Positions 1 to 10,549 of a stretch of DNA of 64,000 nucleotides are shown piece by piece; the stretch's first letter is position 1; the number at the start of each line of letters is the position of its first letter. The position numbers and the translations under genes were made by a program. Source of the stretch: Avena insularis (lineage: Eukaryota > Streptophyta > Magnoliopsida > Poales > Poaceae). The notes below the pieces were generated by a model. It had not been told where the DNA came from. It did no database searches and worked only from the letters and a program-made list of their open reading frames with translations. The stretch spans positions 188,328,257 to 188,392,256 of the forward strand of contig CM042685.1 of NCBI GenBank assembly GCA_023614405.1, read 5' to 3'.

Positions 1-1100
1 TGATAAGGAAACAGACAATGAGCATCTCAGCGATCTTTTTATTTACCATGAGCATGGTGCTTTTTCTATATTTTTTCTGAAGATGCTTCATAGATTTCTC
101 ACTATGGTTATGCTGAAAGTTTCCACCATGATTATGCATGGCTTAGGCTAGCCGTCAGGCGTTTCTCTAACACATATACAATACTCCATGGACTCACAAG
201 CTCCCCCTTTATTTCACACCACTGACATCCATAAACAAAAGATGATGATATCAACTGGATAGATGTGTACAAGTGTTGAAAGCATTCCCCATGACAGCAT
301 GGTTCTGCTAACTCCTAACTTATAATTTGCAAGCATATAAGCAACATAGATGGAAAAATGGTTCAAGTTTATTAAGTGCAAGAAAATAAAGTGTGCCCTC
401 AAGTTCGTGAGATCCTTAATCACTAATTTTCACATAACAAAAGTTTAATTTGGAAGATAAATAAACACATGAATATATTTGGAATGGTGTAACACACCTT
501 GCATAGGAATTTATAGTGGACTCTTTGGAATAACTTGGTTTCTTGGGAGTTGGATGCACGAGTAGAGCTCATACTCAGTACAAGTGGAGGCTAGCAAAAG
601 ACTGGGAGCGACCAACTAAGAGAGCAATAATGGCCATAATCATGCAAAGAGACAAAACATTATTAATTAAATCATAAAGTGATATCACAAGTCAAAAACT
701 AAATGATCATAGAGGCTAAGGTGACTGGTTCATAGTCTTAACATGGTGTAAGCATGTGCCAAGTCAACCCAAATAAAGCATCAAAGGAGAATACCACAAT
801 ATTATGCTTTTGTATGCTAAAACAACACATGATTCTTTCAAGGCACATTAAGCAATCTCAATTGTTTGAAACAAGTCATGCTACAAAAATAATGAATAAG
901 CATATAGTCAAAGCAACATCTAACATGACATGATAAAGTCTAAGCCACAGTCAAAACAAGCTTCCTTTTGTACCACTATAAGCATGAAGCTTCCTACTCT
1001 CTTCCAACACCAATCGACTTATTTGAAACAACTCACAAAGATAATAATCAGTAAAGATCAGTGAGCTTGTCTCACAAATCTAAAAAGAAGAACTAAAAAG
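1..1100 (-). mobile_element. Internal part of a Sabrina/WHAM-like LTR retrotransposon (partial)
   Basis: This stretch lies next to the LTR at about 1101-2423 and continues past the left edge. No stop-free frame longer than about 70 codons is present, so it is non-coding or decayed. The block around 510-660 resembles, from memory, the untranslated internal sequence of Triticeae Sabrina/WHAM-type gypsy elements. Orientation is inferred from the adjacent LTR, whose TG-start faces right. The boundary with the LTR is uncertain because the expected LTR end is not recognisable here. Confidence 0.45.
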
Positions 1101-1785
1101 TTCTAAGCAAAAAGCATAAGAAAACTAAGGCTATGCTCAGGGAGGAAGAGATCAAAGGTATCCCTCTCAAGCAACCCTGCAATCAAGATACAAGAAGTCT
1201 CTTGTGTCCCCAACACACCCAATACACTTTTCAGGTGTATAGGTGCACTAGTTCGGCGAAAAGATAGTAAATACAAGTAATATGGATGATTATAAGTGGT
1301 AATTGCCATCTAAAATAAAAATGGCTGCAAGCAAACATGTAACAGGACTGATTGTAAACGATGTTTCAATGCTTAGAAACAAGGCCTAGGTATCATACTT
1401 TCACTAGTGAACACTCTCATATAAATATCTTCTCTTCATTATGCTACTCTGAACTACTCTCCGGTTGGATAACTCCAATCCATGGTAGAGCTACAAAAGC
1501 TCTCCTTAAAGTTTGCATTCCCCATTTAGGTAACCCCACACTATCACCTTGAGCGCTATATGGTTCCAACAAACACCACAATTTCATAGAGACATCCAAC
1601 TCGAAATATAACTCATGATAAGTATTTTTGTAATCTTTAGCCTAAGTGTCACACAGTGTGCACACTGTCAACTTCACACACGTGGGGATAAGTAGAGATT
1701 ACAATAATTAAAGCACTTGAGTAGCAGAGTAGAACTACTTATTCAACTAGATTACAAAGCTCATGATCACAATAAGATCATGCAT

Positions 1786-1802
1786 AGAGAGAGAGAGAGA
1801 GA
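1786..1802. repeat. (GA)n microsatellite inside the LTR
   Basis: An uninterrupted run of about eight GA dinucleotides lies within the transcribed part of the Sabrina-like LTR. Confidence 0.85.
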
Positions 1803-2049
1803 TAAACACATAGCTATTGGTAGAGCCCTTAGCCTCGAGGGAGAACTACTCCCTCCTCATCATGGGAGTCAGCAACGACGATGGATATGGCGAAGGAGTC
1901 AATGAAGATGGCTCCGGGGGCAATTCCCCGTCCCGGCAGGGTGCCAGAACAGAGACTTCTATCCCCCGAATCTCCTCTTCGGTGGCAGCGGCACTGCAGA
2001 ACTTTTCATAGATTTCTGATCTACGTCTTAGGGTTTCTGCCTCGAGATA

Positions 2050-2057
2050 TTTATATA
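2050..2057 (-). promoter_or_regulatory. TATA box of the Sabrina-like LTR
   Basis: The minus strand reads TATATAAA inside CGCCTATATAAATATC, about 370 bases into the LTR, followed by a pyrimidine-rich leader. This is the usual position for the transcription start of a plant LTR promoter. Activity cannot be judged from sequence. Confidence 0.5.
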
Positions 2058-2423
2058 GGCGAAAGGGAAAGGTCGGTGGATACCCGAGGGGCCCACACCA
2101 TAGGGCGGCACGACCTAGGGTGGACCCGTGCCAGCCCTAGGTGTGGCCATCTCGTGGCTCCACTTCATCTCTCCTTCGGGCTCCGTGTTGCGTCTGGAAA
2201 AATAGGCACTTCGGCTTTTGTTTCGTCCAATTCTAAGAATATTTCCTTACTAGTTTTTCTGAAACCAAAAACTGCAGAAAACAGGCAACTGACACTGTGG
2301 CATCTTATCTAGGTTAGTTCCAGAAAATGTATAAAAATGCCTCAAAGTGTAGAAAAACATAAGATAGTTGATACAAAACAAGCATGCGGCATCAAAAATT
2401 ATAGATACGTTTATGACGTATCA

Positions 2424-3393
2424 TTGTCTTTGTATGAACATCTGATATGTATAACGAATATATAATTAATTTGTGCGACTATATATTCATGTTGTTCATA
2501 TTAGATTGTCCAGTAGTTGAGGTTGTGTTGGACACACAACTTAAACGAATGTGAAAGTTGGCTTGATGACTCAGGTTGCATGTGTCATGAGCATGATGAT
2601 ACTATTCTGACTTACACGAATTCGACTAAAGAGTTTAGTAAGTCAGATTGACCCATATTGAGATATAACGAGCAACCATCATCTATATGTCTCAATCAAT
2701 GCAATTGCATCAACCAAGGTCATCCCTTTAGATACATAAAGACTTATTGATGACCTTAGGGTCTCATACTCGGAAGTTGTCAGATTGCCAGGCCTATCCT
2801 TAATGTGGATACTATGTTGACGAAGCCGATGATGGAGGCAACGCCTCTCTCGATTAGAGATTCCGGGGTTTACGATTCTGAGAAGTGTGGATATATGATT
2901 TGCTTTGTTCATGGCATGCTCATCTGTATCTTAATCCGTACTTGGATTTGTGCTTCCGCTTCCGCTAGATGTTTGATGATTGATGTATGAGGATGTAATC
3001 CTTAAATATTATTACTACTATCTATATATTTGGATCTTGCTTTAATAGTGATGCAATATATTTCTATTTATTTCTAGATGGAATGTCTTTGATGTACTCT
3101 TGTATGTCATTATCATACATACTCACTTGTATACGCTTGATGCGCAACTCTTCCTGACATGTTTCTCGCTCTTGAAGCTATAACTTTAAATGCGGATGTG
3201 ATTGTTTGTCGGTACCATGTCCTGCCATTGCGACCTTCTTATGGGTGGTCTAACGGCCTCCACGGTAGTACGTCCTGCATCTACATTTAGGTTATACCGG
3301 CTTAAGATTTAGAAACTTGTAGTCTGGGATTTACGCTGGACTACCAGTGGAGCACTGCTTTATGATGCGCCACGGGTACTTACCTGTGGTGCA
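2424..3393. other. Intergenic DNA, no supported gene
   Basis: The sequence is AT-rich with only short frames. A 77-codon minus frame at 2679-2912 has no motif I recognise. The segment separates the Sabrina-like LTR from the RNase H relic. Confidence 0.5.
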
Positions 3394-3945
3394 TCACTGC
3401 AGAGGTAAACCACCGGTATGCAACCCATGGATAGTTGTTTTCGTAGTAGTGACTATCCAAACCTGGCGTTCAATACTAAGTGAAACAGCCGAACAAGCTA
3501 GTTTCTGAGCTTCAAAATTTGAAACAGCCGAACAAGCTAGTTTATGGGCTTCAGAATTTGAAGCTCTATTCTCATGCCTGGAGCGCACCTCCTGCCTGAG
3601 GTGTGTAGACGCCTTCACCTCGGTAATAGCCACACTATAGCTTCCAGCAAAGGTGCTCTTTATGGCATTAACCACTGCTAGGAAATCAGATGCCATAGTA
3701 ACCCTTTGTACCCGAAGATCATTTTCCAAGGCGAGAGCCTCCTGGCTGGCAATTTCCTCCAAGGTCGCTGGACCGCAGATCCCCTGAATAGTGAGTGTCG
3801 AGGCGCCAAGGAAACTCCGAGAAGAACTTCTACAGATCTCCCCTACCGCACCCCCAGATGCATCTTCCACCACAGCAGAATCGGTATTAACCTTTACAAT
3901 AGCCATCTGCCAGAGGTATCCATAGTGAGTGAGAGTTTTGCACAC
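3394..3945 (-). pseudogene. RNase H-like (RVT_3) domain relic
   Basis: The minus frame carries the layout of the RNase H-like domain that ends many plant LINE ORF2 proteins and related host-genome fragments. An N-terminal strand VKVNTDSAV holds the first acidic residue. It is followed by GGAVGEICR, an EALALENDL helix with the catalytic Glu, MASDFLAVVNAIKS with the third Asp, and a C-terminal RHENRASNSEAHKLA segment. There is no upstream reverse transcriptase and no poly-A tail, so this is an isolated fragment. A 13-residue segment near the C-terminus is duplicated in frame. It could be a LINE remnant or a captured exon; a functional gene is unlikely. Confidence 0.65.
3482..3559. repeat. 39-bp tandem duplication inside the RNase H relic
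   Basis: Two adjacent 39-bp units (3482-3520 and 3521-3559) both begin GAAACAGCCGAACAAGCTAG and differ at only a few positions. On the minus strand they encode two copies of a peptide like EAHKLACSAVS. The length is a multiple of three, so the frame is kept. Confidence 0.9.
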
Positions 3946-4240
3946 CCCTCACCCCGCTACTAACACTGGCTCTTGCTACCGAAAGATCACATATGTAACT
4001 CTCGACAAACAAGTGAGCATACAGTGTGCTCTGTTCATCATGGATTATCTTTGGTCTTGTGTATCGGATGGCCCACAGGGTTACATCCATCCTTGTGAAA
4101 TCGTCTTTGGACAGAGTCTCCATCATCACAAAGAGCCATTGTCTTGCAGAAGGGTCATCATTCATGCATATGTGCTCCGTGATCTCTTCATCTCCTGAGG
4201 TTCATTTGTTTTATCATCCAAACAGGAATTTCCATTCAAC

Positions 4241-4905
4241 CTCAGTATCAAGTCTGGGTTTTCAAAAACAGAAACAGACAAACAGGAATATTGATATTCA
4301 ATCTCACTATAGATATCTTATAATATTGGCATTGGAGACCACAATGCCAAGCCTTTGAAATGTTTGTGCTTTGATGGCTTGAACCGTAAACCTAAAACTT
4401 CCATGCCAGAATCGTAAACTACAGATGATAACATGGCCAACAATTGCATGATGCATGTAAAAAATGCATTAGTTTTATCGAAAACATGAAACATGCATTC
4501 AGTTTTTTTTACTATATTTGTTTGTCCTTTTTATTTGCTTGGCCTTTTATTGTTATATAGGATATATAGTTATTCAAATATATTCACAAGTTCTACAATA
4601 TAATGATCATAATTCAACCGTTTGATCGTCTAAACTCAGTATCAAGTATGGGTTTAAATATCCAAACAGGAATGTTGACATTCAACCCCCAGTATCTTAT
4701 GATATTGACATTGGAGATTGCAATGCCGGTCTGCATCCAAACAAAGCATTATGCCGAAATCCTGTGCTTTGATTGATAGCTATAACCGTAAACCTATAAC
4801 TTCCATGTTGGAATAATAAAATGAAGATGATAACATGACCAACACGTTGCAGGATGCATGTCCCATGCCACGAAAAATGCATCAGTTTTATCAAAAAAAA
4901 ATGCA
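4241..4905. repeat. Diverged direct repeat, two ~260-bp copies
   Basis: Copy A (about 4241-4500) and copy B (about 4636-4905) share a series of blocks in the same order: CTCAGTATCAAGT, AAACAGGAAT, ATTGGAGA..GCAATGCC, AACCGTAAACCTA, GATGATAACATG, and a final ATGCAT..AGTTTTATC block. About 135 bp of AT-rich sequence separates them. No terminal inverted repeats or coding frames are seen, so this looks like a local duplication or an unclassified repeat. Confidence 0.65.
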
Positions 4906-5280
4906 TTTGTATATAGGCCCAGGTGAAATGCCGGTCATTGCAGGGCATGTCCAATCAATAAATGCATTAGCGACACAAAGAAATGAAAATTAAGTAGGAA
5001 CATACAGAAGAAAGTGTTATCATGTTTGGTTTTGACTTTTTCACGGAAGCGGAAATCAATATGAAATCCGAAAAGTAATGCAGAAGTCCAGATACAAAGC
5101 CAATACGCCGCGGAACAAAGCAAAAGTTCCCAAAAAACTAGAAAACCTCCATAAGATAATTGTAAGTTTTTATGATATATCATACATATATAACTACGTA
5201 TCGTGCATATGTTTCAAACTTTGGCAACATGATCAAGATTAGCGCTTGCAGAACAACCAGCTTCGACTAGTCTGTGCCCT

Positions 5281-5530
5281 GATGGGAGCGGCGAATGTTG
5301 GAAGAAGATTTGGCGGGCAGATGTGCTGTCAAAGGAAAAGCTTTTTGCCTGGAAAGCTGCAGTAAACGCCCTAGCAAAGGAGGACAGTAAAATCCGTGGA
5401 GGCATGGAAGTTACCTGGCCTTGGCTTGGTCTCAACTGCCAGTGATCATCGAGACGGATTGCAGCCAACTGATGGCAATTCTTCAAGCTACTCGGCCGGA
5501 TCATTCCCCATACACGACAAAAGAGTTACA
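5281..5530 (+). pseudogene. zf-RVT and RNase H fragments of a LINE-type protein
   Basis: The plus strand around 5305-5400 encodes KKIWRADVLSKEKLFAWKAA, which matches the start of the zf-RVT zinc-binding domain that follows reverse transcriptase in plant LINEs. About 30 bases later a second frame reads LPVIIETDCSQLMAIL, resembling the middle of an RNase H domain. Frames shift between the two and there is no tail. It lies about 500 bp downstream of the metallophosphoesterase stop codon. Confidence 0.5.
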
Positions 5531-6000
5531 TAGTTAATCAGAGTAACCAGTGTTGCGATCGTAAAAGTGGATCGTGGACTAGTTAGGGTTGGTCACCTTC
5601 TTCCAAACTTTGCAAGAACAGAACGTCGCATTGTCACTTGGCTCAGCTCTAGACCTGAAGTTGTTCTTCAGCAAATCTAATGGCATATATGAACACAGAT
5701 ATCCAATGGCATATGAACACAGATATCTAATGGCTTCTGCATCTCACTATATTGGCAGCAGGGCTGCTTTACAAGCATCTTTACATTATTTTTTCTGCAT
5801 ACATCCAACACAAGGGGCCTCTTCGTTCCCCGCGAGTTGTGAACTGTAGCAAGGTGAAAACAACAAACAAATAAAGAAAAAAAATGTACATGTAAAACTT
5901 CAATCTCTCCTTTTCTTTTCTTCATCTGGGTAAATGCGAGTTTCAGCAAGTTTCAGCACTGTCCTGGACAGCTCTCCAGTTTGTTTGGCATACAAGGGGG

Positions 6001-9000
6001 TCAGAAGTACTTCCTAAAATGAAGCGCAACCCACGGCGCGGGCTGTGTGTTCTCAGGCTCCCTCTCGTTCTTATTGTAATAGTCAGACCACATAGCCGGG
6101 TATATTTCAGGGTTGAAGCCGTCACGGTATACACAAAATGGCAACCATCCTTCGCCGTTCATCCTCCGTTTCCTTTCTCGAGGGTATGCTAGAGGCGCCT
6201 GTACATACCTGTGTTGGAGGGCCTATCGGATTAGCATAAGAATTGTTCATTTCGATCCTAGATAATGGTCAGATTGCTACCTGATATCATCAACCACAGA
6301 ATCCCAACAGAAATGTGTATGCCCAAATACATGGCAGGCTGCTCCAGCTTCAGCGCTCTTGTGTATAGCTCTCAACCGCCTCTCCAGATAATCAGAGCCG
6401 ATGAGCTTCGGAAGGTTCGGATAGTAAAGCATTCGCTTTTCTGGACACAGCTCTTGCCTACAGAGTTGAGTAGAAGTTATTAATTTTGGGGATTTTGGTG
6501 ATGCAATTTAAATAGCACTGAATATCCTAATGCAGAAGCCAAGACATGTCAACTCGATGATCAGGGATAGGCTTCATCATAATAGCTAATACTAAAGCAT
6601 CAGCAACTTGACTCAATTACACAGACAGCATGAAAAATTGAAATAAATATATTCCACTGCAATTTGTGTTCTGATGCATGTAACACACCAAATGGCTACC
6701 TCAGGAATGACTGGTCACATAGAAAGTCATTACTGCATTCCAAAAGTGGTTCATTTTATCATACTTAGACAACAGGATTTCTCCTTGAGATGTTCTCATC
6801 ATAAAAATAGAACAGAAATGAAATACAAATACTAAGTGCGAAAACAAAAGTTTAGAAGATGGTGACTAATGATGTTACAGGAAATCACATAGGTGAGGTA
6901 TGATAGCTGTCAGCAAATCATGTTTACTCCATAATTATGATTAATCTCCAAATTCAGAGCTTGAATTGAGCAGATTGGTTGTCATGCGACAAGTAATTCA
7001 ATCAAGCATAGTAAGTATCAACAAGATTACTGAACTTCTAAAAGTGGCACACCATAAATAGGAGGTGCGAGGCTATGAGCATTCACCTTGGTACGAAGTG
7101 TGAAAATGTTAGTATCTGTTTGCTGTTCTTTTTTACTTCTTCAATAGCATCATTGTATTTTTCATTCAACTGGTCAAAGTAAAGAGCAAGAGCTTCATCA
7201 TCACTTCCCAAGTCTGAAGGCCATTTGCAAGCATGAAAATCTTTACAAGCCTGCTCATGAAAGAAAAGACAACATATCAATGCATGCATGTCAGGAGGGA
7301 ATTGGGCAGAGCACTGCACTTTCAGAAGAACAAAAATTGAGAAACAGAAACAGCAAGTGCATGTCTACAACTATAGGCAATTGTGTCTGTATAAGACATT
7401 TCTCACTATATATTATATCATATATACTGAATTTGCAAGTTACCATGGTTACCAGAGGTGATATTAATATATGATATGAATATCAGACTACACATCAGGC
7501 AAGTCCCTTGCTCGAAGTAATTCAGCTAACAGCCTGACATGTGAATAAACTATCAAGCTTATAATGCTTTTGGACACAGGTCCCAGAATGGTTGTATTAT
7601 ACCAGAATGCATAGCTCTTGAAGGTATTTCATATTGGACAGCACATGGTCTATACTCAACATAATTCAAGAACTAATAAACTGCCTTAATTGAAACTCCC
7701 TACTTGGTAACACACTATGACAGTAAATTGCAAATCAGAACAAGAAATTGAGGGAAAGACCAACTTACCATCTCTAATGAAGGAACACGCACACTGGTAA
7801 GATCCCTTTCCTTGTCAAAGCTCTGGAATGTAATTAAGCAAGACAAGTAAGCACTAAATCCTAGTGACATGGTGCATTATGATCTGGTTGGAAAATTTAT
7901 GATCATGAATGAAGGAAAGATAAGCAACCTTGTGATACCACGAAAACAATGGTATGATCCCTAGGTCACCTATAGTTTTTGGGCCTGTATCCACACCCAG
8001 CTCACTACATGCATCAAGCAGTGCATTCAGTTTCTCCACCGAATCCATCTGGAAGAAACAATTAGAGCAACTGAGAGAGCAGACCAATATACATAAAAGT
8101 TTATTGCTGTGATCAAAGGAAAACATAATGAACTGCTATACTAGCTGAACCCAATCCTCATTGCAGCATTGCAGTTGTGCTGCAGGATTCGTAGCATGTG
8201 TAAGAGCTGAGAATTTGTATCGAGCTAAATTTAATAATAGCAATTTCTGCAGCAACGACTATCCAGACATGTGTCCGATGTGCGGGGAGGAGGATGGACC
8301 CATCTCGCATTTTCTCACCGACTGCACCTTCGATAGGCAAGTCTTGTGTGGTGTTCTAAAGTAGTTCGATCTTCAGATGATCAACCAATTCTCAAGAGGA
8401 TCTTGCACAGCGGTTGCTCACTGCTGTTGAGCACATGGGTGAAGGGGTGAAGGGCATCAGGTCGCTGATCATCTTAACGATTTGCACCTCTCAAAGCTCA
8501 GGAATGCTTGTCTCTGACGCGGTGAAGCCGCACATCCATTTAGTTCCTCCTGGGGCCATCCGCAATGACGCAGAGACCTGCATGTTGGCTGGGGCTAGGG
8601 CACTCTGTCGGCTGTCTCGCCGTGCACCAGACCCAGACCAAGGTCTCTTAGGTAATTTTGGTTTCTTAGCTAGGCTAGAGTAGCTTTGTTTCTTCGGGGT
8701 TTTTTGTTTTGCTCTGTTTTTTGGCATGGTCACCCTCGCCAATTGGTGTTTTGTACTTGCGCCTTCTTTGGCATTCTTCTATCATTCCTAACCAGTAACC
8801 ACACACAATTAGACACGTGTTCGAGAAAAACAAATCCGGTGGCACCGACTATGCAGACGTATGCACAATCATAACCGCTTCTTCTGAACCAATAGCATCA
8901 ATGTATGACTAGGTTGACAACTGAAATGTGGCTGGATTAGTTAAACATGACTGCTTAAAACCAGTGATCCAAATCAAACCTACATCAGTAACCTTGGCAC

Positions 9001-9651
9001 TACATCTGAAATTCAGGTATTTACGCAGATTATTACTCATGGGTAAGGGCCAGCAGGAATCAACCTCCGCCCGCATTCAAGGAGGGCTAGAATAAACACT
9101 AGGCTAAGGCATTTCGTCAAACAACATGATGCTATGCTAGAGTGAGTCAAAGAGAGGAAAGGTAGAGGAATGGGGGGGTGGCGAAATTTACTCACGTAGC
9201 GGCCTCCCTCGCGGCGCAGCCAGAGGTCGTGGTTGCCGGGCACGTAGAAGACAGCATCGAACTGGTCCCTGAGCGCCCCCATGGTGCGCGCGAAGTTGTC
9301 CCTGGTCTCCGCCACGTCCCCGGCGACAACGAGCGCGTTGACCCCTTCCCCGGCCCCCGGCGCGCTCCCCACCCCGACGGCGAGCCGGCGCACCCAGTCC
9401 ATGTTTTCCTGGTAGTCGGTGTGGAGGTCCGAGACGACGAAGACCCTGGTCTTGGCCGCCGCCTCTACCGCCCGCGGCGGCTGCGGCACGGCGGCGGCGG
9501 CGGCCGCGCAGCATCGGACCGAGGAGGGCGGGGATGCCCTGGCGCGAGGCGGGCAGAAGCGGCGGCGCCTGCGGCGGCAGTTGTGCGACGGGGGCAGCGC
9601 GTCGAGCGGGTGGTGGGCGGGATGGGACGACACGGTTAGATGCGGTGTCAT
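6001..9651 (-). CDS. Metallophosphoesterase (calcineurin-like), probable plastid protein, six exons
   Basis: Six exons join in frame to 1179 nt (392 aa): 9651-9196, 8048-7929, 7822-7769, 7250-7087, 6457-6281 and 6208-6001. All five introns are GT-AG. Metal-binding motifs of the calcineurin-like superfamily are present: SDLHTD (Asp75, His77), AGDV (Asp112), PGNHD (Asn140, His141), SHF (His261) and FGHTHF (His311, His313), so a two-metal phosphoesterase is expected; the substrate is unknown. Residues 1-65 are rich in Ser, Pro, Arg and Ala with few acidic residues, as in a chloroplast transit peptide. The first ATG in frame (9651) was chosen; the frame is open upstream to 9714 only from a TTG codon. 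Exon 1 is very GC-rich, as is usual for grass genes. Intron 1 holds a zf-RVT relic. I know similar uncharacterised plant proteins but no gene symbol. Confidence 0.93.
8161..8690 (+). pseudogene. zf-RVT relic inside intron 1 of the metallophosphoesterase gene
   Basis: The plus strand, antisense to the host gene, encodes NLYRAKFNNSNFC followed by CPMCGEEDGPISHFLTDC. This is the Cys-x2-Cys...His...Cys core of the zf-RVT domain of plant LINEs. The following 300 bases carry decayed C-terminal coding sequence in other frames. The insertion lies within the 1147-bp first intron and leaves both splice sites intact. Confidence 0.5.
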
Positions 9652-9871
9652 GTCGGGGGGAGGAGGAAAAGCTCTCGGCGCTCGCTCGCTCGCGCTCACT
9701 TGGGCTTGCGGCAAAAAATCTCGTTTCGTTGTTCCCCTCTCCCTACCTTTTCGCTTCCGGTGGGGGTGGGGGTGGGTGGCGCGGCGAGGGGCGAGTGGCA
9801 GTCTGGTGATTCCTGCTACTACTACTACAGTCTACACCGAGAGAGACACCCGGCTCCACCGTCGGGTGGGG

Positions 9872-9880
9872 CCTTATATA
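9872..9880 (-). promoter_or_regulatory. TATA box of the metallophosphoesterase gene
   Basis: The minus strand reads TATATAAGG within a GC-rich region, 221 bases upstream of the ATG at 9651. Transcription would start near 9840-9850, giving a 5' UTR of about 190-200 nt. The position and context fit a grass core promoter. Confidence 0.6.
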
Positions 9881-10479
9881 CAGCGGCCGGCGAGGTCCCT
9901 GACAAGGCGGGGTTTGGTGGGTGCGTGTGGGACTGGTGGGACGACGTGGCAGCGGCGGTAGGGATTAGTTTAAGCTGGTCGTTAGGTGCGTGGAGTATAG
10001 TAATGATCAGTCTGGTGGGTTCATCATTGTCTGTCGCGGCACCGGATTAATGGCGGAGTTTTGCACGCCAATGCGGGATTCCAGAATGAACGGCGGAACC
10101 TTATTAGGAAACCGCGTACGGTTCCTAAACTATATCCTTCTTTTGACGTGGAGGTGATGTTGTGCCGACTGGCACGTGGTATGCCATTCGAAGGACTTGG
10201 GCAGGATCGGTTGTCATAATTTGCTAAGGTTCTAGATGGCTTTTTAGTTTGGGTGGATCTCTCCAGCCGGTGAACATTTGCATCCGGTATACCAGGGTGT
10301 AATGGTGTTCATTCACGGTTGAAACTTAGTACATCACTAGGTCGGACTTTACATAAATACGTGTGGCCAAGCTAAATGTTGACATGACTATACTAACTAA
10401 AAAGCCCATGCCAGGTTCCTCATGCACCCTTGTGATCCTATGCACCTCTGTCCCTGGATTGAATCAACCTCTCAAACCT
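9881..10479. other. Upstream region of the metallophosphoesterase gene
   Basis: The first part is GC-rich promoter-proximal DNA, including a palindrome at 10104-10128. From about 10200 the composition becomes ordinary intergenic. No reading frame with a recognisable product is seen. Confidence 0.4.
10104..10128. promoter_or_regulatory. Palindrome about 225 bp upstream of the TATA box
   Basis: TTAGGAAACCG and CGGTTCCTAA form arms that pair with a single bulged base around a very short loop. It may be a binding site for a dimeric regulator, or merely the trace of a small excision. Function is an inference only. Confidence 0.25.
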
Positions 10480-10549
10480 GTGATAGGTGCGGTATAGCGT
10501 GCAACAACATTGATTGGACCCATTTTTAGGGTTCTAATATGTATCAAAT

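Larger units (their letters stand above)
1101..2423 (-). mobile_element. LTR of a Sabrina/WHAM-like gypsy retrotransposon
   Basis: Read on the minus strand, the sequence starts at 2423 with TGATACGTCATAAACGTATC, a close variant of a very common Triticeae LTR start. It continues through a GC-rich promoter block, a TATA box and a long tail resembling the known LTR. The distal end diverges near 1110-1140, where the usual CA terminus is missing, so the LTR is truncated or rearranged. No coding function is expected. The family name is from recall; the TG terminus and TATA box are seen directly. Confidence 0.6.

Noticed and set aside
9652..9714. Upstream extension of the metallophosphoesterase frame to 9714
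   Set aside because: The codon at 9714 is TTG, not ATG; the first in-frame ATG is at 9651.
9178..9961. Long plus-strand ORFs over exon 1 of the metallophosphoesterase gene
   Set aside because: They are GC-rich shadows antisense to a clearly coding exon and have no domain of their own.
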